Below are positions 25,267 through 32,093 of a stretch of 64,000 nucleotides of DNA, in pieces. Location of the stretch: positions 1 through 64,000 of the forward strand of contig JAEEPF010000002.1 of NCBI GenBank assembly GCA_016284635.1. Reading direction: 5' to 3'. The position numbers and the translations under genes are program-made. Origin of the DNA: Prevotella sp. (GTDB taxonomy: Bacteria; Bacteroidota; Bacteroidia; Bacteroidales; Bacteroidaceae). The first letter of the stretch is position 1; every line of letters starts with the position of its first letter. Below the pieces are notes generated by a model. It did not search any database, had not been told where the DNA came from, and saw only the letters and a list, made by a program, of their open reading frames with translations.

Positions 25267-25350
25267 TTCCCCTCCTGAGTTCTTGCGTCCCTTCGGTAGC
25301 AAGCGGCAAAGCCGAGCGGGAGGGGTGCCCGTCAGGGCGGGGTGGTCTGA
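25267..25350. repeat. Nested GC-rich repeats (39-nt element inside a CCCCTCC/GGAGGGG element)
   Basis: A 39-nt GC-rich element (25280-25318), beginning TTCTTGCGTCCC and ending GCCGAGCG, is identical to 45020-45058 and similar to 56939-56984. It contains two small hairpins (CTTGC...GCAAG and CGGC-AAA-GCCG). Around it, CCCCTCCTGAG and GGAGGGG form an outer stem, followed by GCCCGTCAGGGCGGGG. This suggests that the 39-nt element has jumped into another repeat. It lies between the convergent YggS and flavodoxin-fusion genes. Confidence 0.8.
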
Positions 25351-26190
25351 TCAACGCTTTTTGAAATAATATTGCCCTCGCCGCCTGGTAATGCTCCCAT
25401 TGTTAATGGCATGCACGGGACAATGGTGATAACAGGCCAGACAACAAGTACACCGTCCGTTGTGAATCCACGCGGGCGGTGTTCCTTTAATATTATCCAC
25501 AGGACAGACCTTGGCGCACTTGCCGCACTTGATACACACATCTTCATCGACGGTGAATTTCCGGTCTGTAATCATCCGCTTATTGAAGTATCCGCCGATG
25601 ACGTAGGAATAGAGTCGGGGTGTGGCTCCCTTATCCAGTTCCTCGATGCCTCGACGCCGTTCCTCAATCATCTGGATGATATGGGGCAGTTGTAACTCCG
25701 CCAGTTCTATCTTCATCGCCTCCTTCTCTTCGGTATCGGTCTTCATAAACGGCAGACAGACATAGCTCTCGGGCATAATTACGGAAAACAGCGTCTCAGC
25801 CTGTAGCGGCTGACCGTCGGCAATATTCAACTCCGTATTCTTCGCCAGATCCTTGTTTAGGATCGTCATCGCTTCACCCATATTATCGCCACACGTCGTC
25901 AGCGCCCAGCAAAACGGACGTTCCTCGGAATTTCCGAATTCCGAGGCCTTGAGTTGGGGATTTCCAAATCCCCTCATCCTCAGCTTCCGAATAAACTCCC
26001 TGACAATCCCCGGTGGCTGCCAACCATGAGTGGGGAAGCAGAATCCAATCCGCTCCCCCACATGCCATTCATATTCATACTGTCCCTTCCTGATGAGGTC
26101 GGGTATGTAAAGCAGTTCTTCACCGATGGCGTCGGCAATCTGCCTTGCCACCCATCTCGTATTACCTGTGCCTGAGAAATAGAATATCAT
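25351..26190 (-). CDS. Flavodoxin-ferredoxin fusion (EFR1-type) electron-transfer protein
   Basis: A 279-residue protein with an N-terminal flavodoxin domain (phosphate loop FSGTGNTRWVA at the start, CFPTHGWQPPG near 50) and two C-terminal 4Fe-4S clusters (CIKCGKCAKVCP and CTCCLACYHHCP, about 220-265). It probably shuttles electrons in the cytoplasm; partners are unknown. ATG at 26190 is chosen because the GTG three codons earlier lies inside the TATCTTTG -7 box (26206-26199). Residues about 73-88 (RGFGNPQLKASEFGNSEE) are encoded by two perfect hairpins (25923-25946 and 25956-25973) and look like an in-frame palindromic insertion into the flavodoxin domain. Confidence 0.88.
   Translation of the reverse strand: MIFYFSGTGNTRWVARQIADAIGEELLYIPDLIRKGQYEYEWHVGERIGFCFPTHGWQPPGIVREFIRKLRMRGFGNPQLKASEFGNSEERPFCWALTTCGDNMGEAMTILNKDLAKNTELNIADGQPLQAETLFSVIMPESYVCLPFMKTDTEEKEAMKIELAELQLPHIIQMIEERRRGIEELDKGATPRLYSYVIGGYFNKRMITDRKFTVDEDVCIKCGKCAKVCPVDNIKGTPPAWIHNGRCTCCLACYHHCPVHAINNGSITRRRGQYYFKKR
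25923..25973 (-). repeat. Double hairpin inserted in frame in a flavodoxin domain
   Basis: CCTCGGAATT-TCCG-AATTCCGAGG (25923-25946; 10-bp perfect stem) is followed 9 nt later by GGGGATTT-CC-AAATCCCC (25956-25973; 8-bp perfect stem). The whole is open in the gene frame and adds about 17 residues. Confidence 0.75.
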
Positions 26191-26214
26191 ATCGGGCACA
26201 AAGATACAAAGAAA

Positions 26215-26273
26215 ACCACAGATTACACAGATTCCGCAGAAAAAATCTGAGAAATCTGTGCAATCTGTGGTTT
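26215..26273. repeat. Iterated-word palindromic repeat (ACAGATT word)
   Basis: The left arm is ACCACAGATT-ACACAGATT-CCGCAGA, and the right arm TCTGAG-AAATCTGTG-CAATCTGTGGT is its reverse complement. It fills the space between metY and the promoter of the flavodoxin fusion gene. Confidence 0.87.
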
Positions 26274-26279
26274 ATTCTA

Positions 26280-27566
26280 TCAAATCTGGTCGAATGCCTG
26301 CGACAAATCTTCGATAATGTCGTCGATATGCTCTGTACCGATGGAGAGACGGATGGTCGACGGCGTGATATGCTGTTCGGCCAGTTCCTCAGGTGAGAGC
26401 TGTGAGTGTGTGGTGGTGTACGGATGGATCACCAGACTCTTCACGTCGGCCACATTCGCCAGCAGCGAGAAGATCTGCAAGGCATCGATGAATTTCCAAG
26501 CCTCTTCCTGTCCGCCCTTGATCTCGAAGGTGAAGATGCTGCCGCCGCCATTGGGGAAGTATTTCTTGTAGAGCTCGTGGTCGGGATGACTCTCCAGAGC
26601 CGGATGGTTCACCTTGGCCACCTTCGGGTGCTTGGCGAGGAAATCCACCACCTTCAGCGTGTTCTCCACATGCCGCTCCACACGCAGACTCAGCGTCTCG
26701 ACGCCCTGCAGCAGGATGAAAGCATTGAAGGGTGAGATGGCAGCGCCGGTGTCACGCAGGATGACGGCACGGATACGGGTGACGTATGCTGCAGCACCTA
26801 CGGCGTCGGCAAACACGATGCCATGATACGAAGGATCGGGCTTCGAGAGGGTGGGGAACTTGTCGTTCTGCTTCCAGTCGAACTTGCCACCATCGACGAT
26901 GACTCCACCGAGTGAGCTGCCATGACCACCGAGGAACTTCGTGGCTGAGTGTACGACGATGTCTGCGCCGTGCTCCAGCGGACGAATGAGATATGGTGTG
27001 CCGAAAGTATTGTCGACGATAAACGGAATACCATGCTTATGGGCGACAGCAGCCACACCCTCGAGGTTGAGCACATCGGAGTTGGGATTGCCGAAGGTCT
27101 CGGCATATACAACCTTTGTGTTGGGCTGGATAGCGGCTTCGAGGGCCTCGAGGTCATTCACGTTGATGATGGTGTTTGTGATGCCCTGTGTGGCCAGCGT
27201 GTGGGTGATGAGGTTGTACGAACCACCATAGAGGTTGTCGGCTGCGACGATATGGTCGCCATTCTGAACGATGTTCTGCAGGGCGTAGGTAATGGCAGCA
27301 GCACCAGAGGCTACGGCAAGACCTGCGACACCACCTTCGAGGGCCGCGACACGATCCTCAAACACACCCTGCGTCGAGTTCGTCAGACGACCGTAGATAT
27401 TACCGGCATCACGCAGTCCGAAACGGTCGGCGGCATGCTGGGAGTTGTGGAACACATAGCTCGTGGTCTGGTAGATGGGCACGGCACGTGCGTCGGTTGC
27501 GGGGTCTGCCTGTTCCTGGCCTACGTGAAGCTGTAAAGTCTCAAAACGATAATTCTTCTTACTCAT
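26280..27566 (-). CDS. metY: O-acetylhomoserine sulfhydrylase (Cys/Met metabolism PLP enzyme)
   Basis: A 428-residue fold-type I PLP enzyme. It has the N-terminal RFETLQLHVGQ, PIYQTTSYVF and NIYGRLTNSTQ, the Schiff-base lysine in VVHSATKFLGGHG (Lys near 209), and the C-terminal SLLANVADVKSLVIHP and TPSTIRLSIGTEHIDDII. The length and the extended middle are those of MetY rather than cystathionine gamma-synthase. It makes homocysteine from O-acetylhomoserine and sulfide, supplying MetH, encoded at 53.6 kb. It diverges from an Lrp-type regulator gene and has a 5' leader with a large hairpin (27615-27697). Confidence 0.92.
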   Translation of the reverse strand: MSKKNYRFETLQLHVGQEQADPATDARAVPIYQTTSYVFHNSQHAADRFGLRDAGNIYGRLTNSTQGVFEDRVAALEGGVAGLAVASGAAAITYALQNIVQNGDHIVAADNLYGGSYNLITHTLATQGITNTIINVNDLEALEAAIQPNTKVVYAETFGNPNSDVLNLEGVAAVAHKHGIPFIVDNTFGTPYLIRPLEHGADIVVHSATKFLGGHGSSLGGVIVDGGKFDWKQNDKFPTLSKPDPSYHGIVFADAVGAAAYVTRIRAVILRDTGAAISPFNAFILLQGVETLSLRVERHVENTLKVVDFLAKHPKVAKVNHPALESHPDHELYKKYFPNGGGSIFTFEIKGGQEEAWKFIDALQIFSLLANVADVKSLVIHPYTTTHSQLSPEELAEQHITPSTIRLSIGTEHIDDIIEDLSQAFDQI

Positions 27567-27614
27567 AATCTTTTCCTTTCTTTTATTTAATATTGTTATT
27601 ATTTCTTTTCTTTT

Positions 27615-27697
27615 GCAACGGACTGCACGACTTTAGGACTTTTTTCTTTGAGGATTCAGTTCTTAGGATGAAGTCCTTTAGTCCTGTTGTCCGTTGC
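27615..27697 (-). promoter_or_regulatory. Large hairpin in the metY leader (GGACT-word repeat)
   Basis: On the metY strand GCAACGGAC (27697-27689) pairs with GTCCGTTGC (27623-27615). Inside, AGGACTAAAGGACTTC words are answered by GTCCTAAAGTC, so the 83 nt form one long irregular hairpin about 50 nt before the ATG. It has the iterated-word design of the other palindromic repeats here. A regulatory role at metY is possible but not shown, and it does not match a riboswitch consensus I know. Confidence 0.65.
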
Positions 27698-27713
27698 TTA
27701 AACTTTCTGGGTG

Positions 27714-27745
27714 CAAAGGTACGAAGTTTAGAAATATCCACCAAA
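27714..27745 (-). promoter_or_regulatory. metY promoter
   Basis: On the minus strand TTTG (27745-27742), 20 nt, TACCTTTG (27721-27714). Full consensus match. The transcript would begin just before the leader hairpin. Confidence 0.8.
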
Positions 27746-27748
27746 TTT

Positions 27749-27780
27749 CTTGCATAATTCAGAAAATATCCCTAATTTTG
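27749..27780 (+). promoter_or_regulatory. Promoter of the Lrp-type regulator gene
   Basis: CTTG (27749-27752), 20 nt, TAATTTTG (27773-27780). The -33 box is one base off consensus. Its upstream edge is 4 nt from that of the metY promoter, so the two promoters are back to back. Confidence 0.65.
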
Positions 27781-27849
27781 CAGCCGAGAAAGAAAATCTT
27801 TCCATTCAGGGCTCCCGAAAGCCCCTCAAACAGAATAAAACTCTAAATT

Positions 27850-28314
27850 ATGGCTGAAATCTTGGATGAAACCGACCTGCAGATCCTCAGAACGCTGCAA
27901 AAAAACGCGAAATTGACTACAAAAGAGCTGGCAGATGCCGTCCATCTGACCCCAACACCCGTCTTTGAGCGTCAAAAACGTCTCGAACGCCAGGGCTACA
28001 TCCGTAAGTATGTGGCCATCCTCGATCCGGAGAAACTGAACCTTGGACTACAAGTCTTCTGCAAAGTGAAGCTCAAGCAGATCAACCACGAGATTGCCGA
28101 TTCGTTCGTGCGTCGCATCCAGCGCATTCCAGAGGTTACAGAGTGCTACAACACCTCTGGCGCTTATGACTATTTATTAAAGGTACGCGCCCGTGATATG
28201 AAACAGTATCAGGAGTTCGTGCTCAACAAGTTGGGTGAGATCGAGAGCCTTGCCTCCATCGAGAGCACATTTGTTATGAGTGAGGTGAAACAGTCGTATG
28301 GACTGAATATTTAG
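27850..28314 (+). CDS. Lrp/AsnC family transcriptional regulator
   Basis: A 154-residue regulator with an N-terminal helix-turn-helix (about 8-60: ILRTLQKNAKLTTKELADAVHLTPTPVFERQKRLERQGYI; the family motif) and a C-terminal RAM/ACT ligand-binding domain (about 68-150) with EVTECYNTSGAYDYLLKV. Lrp-type proteins bind amino acids and control their metabolism. Divergence from metY with abutting promoters makes control of metY, and of itself, the first hypothesis. It is followed by an SSR-like GTTGACA repeat and rlmH. Confidence 0.93.
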   Translation: MAEILDETDLQILRTLQKNAKLTTKELADAVHLTPTPVFERQKRLERQGYIRKYVAILDPEKLNLGLQVFCKVKLKQINHEIADSFVRRIQRIPEVTECYNTSGAYDYLLKVRARDMKQYQEFVLNKLGEIESLASIESTFVMSEVKQSYGLNI

Positions 28315-28341
28315 TTGACAGTTGAGAGTTGACAGTTGATA
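28314..28341 (+). repeat. Direct iterated-word repeat (GTTGACA/GTTGAGA word)
   Basis: GTTGACA, GTTGAGA, GTTGACA, GTTGATA, four words of 7 nt between the regulator stop and the rlmH ATG. Confidence 0.75.
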
Positions 28342-28347
28342 GGTGAT

Positions 28348-28818
28348 ATGAAGACGATACTGATATTAGTAGGGAAGACGACGGATAAGCATTTCCAGGC
28401 GGGTATCACGGACTACGTAGAGCGCATCGGACATTATATGCCCTTCGAACTCGTGACGATACCTGAACTGAAGAATACGAAGAGTCTCACGGAGGAACAG
28501 CAGAAGACGGCTGAGGGAGAACTGATCCTGAAACAGCTGCAGGCGAGTGATACCGTCGTGCTGCTCGACGAACACGGCAAGGAATTTCGTAGCATAGAGT
28601 TTGCCCGTTGGCTGGAACAGAAACGTAATACCGCCCGTCGCCTTGTGTTCATCATCGGCGGACCCTATGGTTTCTCACCAGCTGTCTATGCCCGTGCCAA
28701 TGAACAGTTGTCATTGTCAAAGATGACCTTCTCACATCAGATGATCCGTCTTGTCTTCACCGAACAGGTATACCGTGCCTGTACCATCATCCGTGGCGAA
28801 CCCTATCATCACGAATAA
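28348..28818 (+). CDS. rlmH: 23S rRNA pseudouridine-1915 N3-methyltransferase (RlmH)
   Basis: A 156-residue SPOUT-class methyltransferase, full length. It has the N-terminal ILILVGKT, the SAM-binding trefoil knot in FIIGGPYGFSP, and the C-terminal LSLSKMTFSHQMIRLVFTEQVYRA and EPYHHE. It methylates pseudouridine 1915 of helix 69 in the 70S ribosome. ATG at 28348 is chosen; a TTG four codons earlier is within the GTTGACA repeat. Confidence 0.95.
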   Translation: MKTILILVGKTTDKHFQAGITDYVERIGHYMPFELVTIPELKNTKSLTEEQQKTAEGELILKQLQASDTVVLLDEHGKEFRSIEFARWLEQKRNTARRLVFIIGGPYGFSPAVYARANEQLSLSKMTFSHQMIRLVFTEQVYRACTIIRGEPYHHE

Positions 28819-28831
28819 TTTTCTTTTTTCG

Positions 28832-28965
28832 ACCACGAATTACACTAATTTCACGAATTGGTTGCGCTTGGGAAGAATCGCTGGCGATTCTAATTAGTGT
28901 AATTCGTGTAATTAGTGGTTTATATTTATTAGTGTAATTCGTGAAATTCGTAAAATTCGTTGTCG
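28832..28965. repeat. Iterated-word palindromic repeat (ACGAATT word), with extra arm
   Basis: The left arm is ACCACGAATTACACTAATTTCACGAATT and the right arm (28889-28918) is AATTAGTGTAATTCGTGTAATTAGTGGT. The centre holds the small hairpin AGAATCGC-TG-GCGATTCT. A further half arm (TTAGTGTAATTCGTGAAATTCG and on) follows at 28929-28965. It lies between the convergent rlmH and GH25 genes. Relatives are in the rnf operon (46049-46123, 48357-48430). Confidence 0.88.
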
Positions 28966-28975
28966 TTATAAAAAA

Positions 28976-30310
28976 TCATTTAATTGTCGTTTCTTCGAGG
29001 AATGTCTCGAACTGGCTTTGGTAGCCGTTGAACACATTGATGTCCACATCTCCCTGGATACCAGCCACGCGACCGTCTGGACACAGCTGCCAGTAGGTTA
29101 GCTTCACATCGGGTTTATACTCGCTGTATCGGGCTATCCACACGCCGTAGTCGCGTTTCAAGTCAGTCTGTTTCGAGAGGTGTTTGTTCACGAACATCTG
29201 GTTCACGTAGAGAATGGGCTTAACACCACAATAACGCTCCACCATATTCAACCATGTACGTATGTGCGCGAACATCTTCTCTTCTCCGCCCATCATCTTA
29301 ATCTGTGCGTCCGTAGGCTCCACGTCGAGCACGGGAGGCAGATCGCCACTTCGGAACAGCGTGTTGCGGATGAACCATTGTGCCTGTTGTGCCCCGCTGC
29401 TGCGTACCGACCAGAAGTGGTAGGCACCTGTACGGATGTTGCGCTTGCGGGCCTCGGTATAGTCTTTCAGATAGAAACGGTTGCGGATGGACGTGCCTTC
29501 CGTCGACTTGATATAGACGAACGACACAGGATAGTCTACCGTGCCGCTGACATTTTGGCTGCCACGCTTCCCCACGCTGGTGATGCGCAGTTTGTCCCAA
29601 TGGATGGGGAGTGCCCTCCGTCCCTTGCCGTGCTGGTATTTGGCGATGTCGATGCCGTAGATACGTTCGGTGGTGTAGCGCATCCTTTCGCCCATAAACC
29701 GGTCGTTCTTCCAGATACCCACCCTCAGGTTTGTCTCTCCCTCTGCGCTGGTCTCTGCCGCCAGTCCGAAACCGTTACGACGATCTTCTGCCCAATGGCC
29801 TTCATAATAGCCGCGATTGTCGGTACTGGTATAGGCACCGTGACCCTCGGATTTCATCTCACGGAAGTCGCCTGTATAGTTTCCCAACGTGTCAATCCTG
29901 ATACCCGTCGTGAGTGAGTCGTCGCGACAGGTTCCCACAACCGTGCGCCCCAACGAATCGATTGCGAGGGCTGTCCCTTCCCGGCGATGACCTTCCCACC
30001 GTCCAACGTTCCAGACAGACACATGCTGGTCGATATCCACCTTGTGTCGCTTGCCGCCCGCAAAGGCGACCACCATCTCATACCCCTCGTCCTGCATGTT
30101 GTGCCGCTCCATGTAGTAGCCGATCTCTTTTGAAAGTGTAAAAGAATCTTGTGGAAGGTTGAATGTGGAATGTGGAATGAGATTACCTTCTGCGCTTGAT
30201 CTATCCTCATTCCTCATTCCACCTTCCACATTCCTCAAATCCCCCATCCACAGCGAGGCTGAGAGGAGTGCAGCTAAGGGGAATAATATGCTGAATAATA
30301 TCTTTTTCAT
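28976..30310 (-). CDS. GH25 lysozyme with N-terminal MORN-like region
   Basis: A 444-residue exported protein. A hydrophobic signal segment (about 4-20) is followed by a low-complexity insert (about 25-55), MORN-like strands (about 110-190: YTGDFREMKSEGHGAY, YYEGHWAEDRRNGFG) and a GH25 muramidase domain (about 220-440). Catalytic-face motifs are YGIDIAKYQH, FVYIKSTEG, GAYHFW, PPVLDVEP and DINVFNG. It should cleave the MurNAc-GlcNAc bond of peptidoglycan. ATG at 30310 is used: the longer frame begins within the minus-strand TAACTTTG box (30330-30323). The insert at 30151-30236 is the same palindromic element found in frame in metH. Confidence 0.9.
   Translation of the reverse strand: MKKILFSILFPLAALLSASLWMGDLRNVEGGMRNEDRSSAEGNLIPHSTFNLPQDSFTLSKEIGYYMERHNMQDEGYEMVVAFAGGKRHKVDIDQHVSVWNVGRWEGHRREGTALAIDSLGRTVVGTCRDDSLTTGIRIDTLGNYTGDFREMKSEGHGAYTSTDNRGYYEGHWAEDRRNGFGLAAETSAEGETNLRVGIWKNDRFMGERMRYTTERIYGIDIAKYQHGKGRRALPIHWDKLRITSVGKRGSQNVSGTVDYPVSFVYIKSTEGTSIRNRFYLKDYTEARKRNIRTGAYHFWSVRSSGAQQAQWFIRNTLFRSGDLPPVLDVEPTDAQIKMMGGEEKMFAHIRTWLNMVERYCGVKPILYVNQMFVNKHLSKQTDLKRDYGVWIARYSEYKPDVKLTYWQLCPDGRVAGIQGDVDINVFNGYQSQFETFLEETTIK
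30151..30236 (-). repeat. Palindromic repeat inserted in frame in the GH25 gene
   Basis: One arm (30151-30180) repeats TGTGGAA/GTGGAATGA. The centre contains GAGATTACCTTCTGCG. The other arm (30206-30236) repeats CATTCCTCATTCC and CCTTCCACATTCC. It encodes about 28 residues (EGGMRNEDRSSAEGNLIPHS region) just after the signal sequence. The arm-centre-arm order and the AGATTACCTT centre are shared with 54362-54460 in metH. Confidence 0.85.
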
Positions 30311-30390
30311 TTTTTTAGGCCGCAAAGTTAGGCATTTCTCCTAAAAAAATCGTATATTTGCAGCAGAATTATTCTTTAAACGCAAAAATC

Positions 30391-31578
30391 ATGATGAAGG
30401 ACTTTAATTTCTATGCCCCTACGCGGGTGGTGTTCGGACGTGAGTCGGAGGCTAAGCTTCCGGAGTTGATCAGACAGTATGGCGGCACGAAAGTGCTCAT
30501 CCACTACGGTGGTGGCAGCGCCCGTCGCTACGGACTTCTCGATAAGGTGGAACAGATGCTCCACGAGGCGGATATCGACTTCGTGGAGTTAGGTGGGGTA
30601 GTGCCCAATCCCCTGCTGTCGAAGGTGAAGGAGGGTATCGGCCTCTGCTGCCGGGAGGGTGTCGATTTCATCCTCGCCGTCGGTGGTGGATCAGTCATCG
30701 ACTCGTCAAAGGCTATCGCCTATGGCGTGCCTTATGAGGGCGACGTGTGGGACTTCTGGGACGGCAAGGCCGTACCTCAGGTATCCCTGCCCGTAGGCGT
30801 CATCCTGACCATCCCCGCAGCAGGTTCCGAGATGTCGTCGAGTACCGTCATCACCCAGGACGAGGGCATGCTCAAGCGCGGTTTCAACAGCGACCTCTGC
30901 CGTTGTAAGTTCGCCATCATGAATCCTGAGCGCACCTACACGCTGCCGCCTTATCAGACTGCTGCCGGAGCCACCGACATCATGATGCACACGATGGAGC
31001 GCTACTTCTCGAAATACGAGGATGCTACGCTCACCGACGCCATCGCCGAGGCCTTGCTGCGTACTGTGAAGGATGCTGTGTTCGAGGTCTTGAAGAATCC
31101 TGAGGACTATCGCAACCGCGCCAACATCATGTGGGCCAGTTCGTTGTCGCACAACGACCTTACGGAATGTGGTACCGAGAAGGACTTTGCCGTCCATAAA
31201 CTCGAACACGAGCTCAGCGGACTCTTCGGTGTCACCCATGGTGCCGGACTTGCTGCCCTTTGGGGCTCTTGGGCCCGTTATGTGATGGACAAGCATGTCT
31301 CACGCTTTGTGCAGTTCGCCGTCAACGTGATGGGTGTTACCAACGACTTCACAAATCCCCGTGCCACAGCTCTGCGCGGCATCGAGGCCATCGAGCACTT
31401 CTTTCAGCAGATTGGCATGCCCACAAGTATACCAAACCTCATCGGCCGTAAGGTGACCGATGAGGAAATTGAAACGCTTGTCGCAAAGTGTAGTCGTGGC
31501 GGAAAGATCACTCTTGGAGCGATGGAGATCCTCAAACCCGCAGACATGACTGCCATCTACCGCCTCGCCAACGCCTGA
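30391..31578 (+). CDS. Iron-containing alcohol dehydrogenase (BdhA/YqhD type)
   Basis: A 395-residue type III alcohol dehydrogenase. The NAD(P) site is GGGSVIDSSKAIAYG (near 95) with an upstream LIHYGGGSARRYGL. Fe ligands lie in AGATDIMMHTMERYF (Asp and His near 195-200) and in the later HKLEHELSGLFGVTHGAGLA histidines. The length and LTIPAAGSEMSSSTVIT fit NADPH-dependent butanol/aldehyde reductases (BdhA, YqhD). The start is the first of two ATGs at 30391; a TATATTTG box lies at 30353-30360. Confidence 0.92.
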   Translation: MMKDFNFYAPTRVVFGRESEAKLPELIRQYGGTKVLIHYGGGSARRYGLLDKVEQMLHEADIDFVELGGVVPNPLLSKVKEGIGLCCREGVDFILAVGGGSVIDSSKAIAYGVPYEGDVWDFWDGKAVPQVSLPVGVILTIPAAGSEMSSSTVITQDEGMLKRGFNSDLCRCKFAIMNPERTYTLPPYQTAAGATDIMMHTMERYFSKYEDATLTDAIAEALLRTVKDAVFEVLKNPEDYRNRANIMWASSLSHNDLTECGTEKDFAVHKLEHELSGLFGVTHGAGLAALWGSWARYVMDKHVSRFVQFAVNVMGVTNDFTNPRATALRGIEAIEHFFQQIGMPTSIPNLIGRKVTDEEIETLVAKCSRGGKITLGAMEILKPADMTAIYRLANA

Positions 31579-31604
31579 CACATGGAGCGGCGCCGGAGAT
31601 GATG

Positions 31605-32072
31605 CTATTCCAGCGGAATCTCCGGATGCTGCACGGCCAGGGGCAGGTCTTTCTGCGAGAGGTAGAACATGTAGAGGATCACGTCTTTCTTGCCTCGGTT
31701 CTCTCCGTGGTGGATTGTGTTCACCATCTCCACGACGGGCTCGCCCTCATGTACGACCTTCTCTTTGCCGTCCTGTCCGATGATGGTCAGTTCGCCCTGC
31801 ACCAGTATGCCGTAGTTCATCACGGGATGGTGGTGCCAGCCCAGTTTCTGTCCAGCAGGGAACACATACTTCACCGCCACCAGTTCTGGGCGTCCCACCA
31901 GATAGTCGGGCAGTTCCACACCGTCCCAACTCTGGCTGGTACGGATCAGTTCGCTGCTCACCACCTGCTTTACAGGATTATCCTCTTTAGTCTTTGCTTC
32001 CTTACAGGAGTTCAGTACACTTGCGCCGCAAATGAGGGTGGCGGCAAGCACCCAATTCATCATCTTTCTCAT
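31605..32072 (-). CDS. Cupin-domain lipoprotein
   Basis: A 155-residue lipoprotein. The signal ends in a lipobox with Cys near residue 23 (VLNSC). The mature protein is a single small cupin barrel with the metal ligands PAGQKLGWHHHPVMNYGILVQG and the second motif EGEPVVEMVNTIHHGENRG. Periplasmic or outer-membrane location is inferred. The substrate is unknown. It lies 21 nt after the PAP2 gene and is likely to share its transcript. Confidence 0.87.
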   Translation of the reverse strand: MRKMMNWVLAATLICGASVLNSCKEAKTKEDNPVKQVVSSELIRTSQSWDGVELPDYLVGRPELVAVKYVFPAGQKLGWHHHPVMNYGILVQGELTIIGQDGKEKVVHEGEPVVEMVNTIHHGENRGKKDVILYMFYLSQKDLPLAVQHPEIPLE

Positions 32073-32093
32073 TTTTTTGTTGTTTATGCTAAT

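Noticed and set aside
27615-27697. SAM riboswitch in the metY leader
   Set aside because: The sequence is a single long hairpin of GGACT words and lacks the conserved core elements of the SAM riboswitch classes I know.
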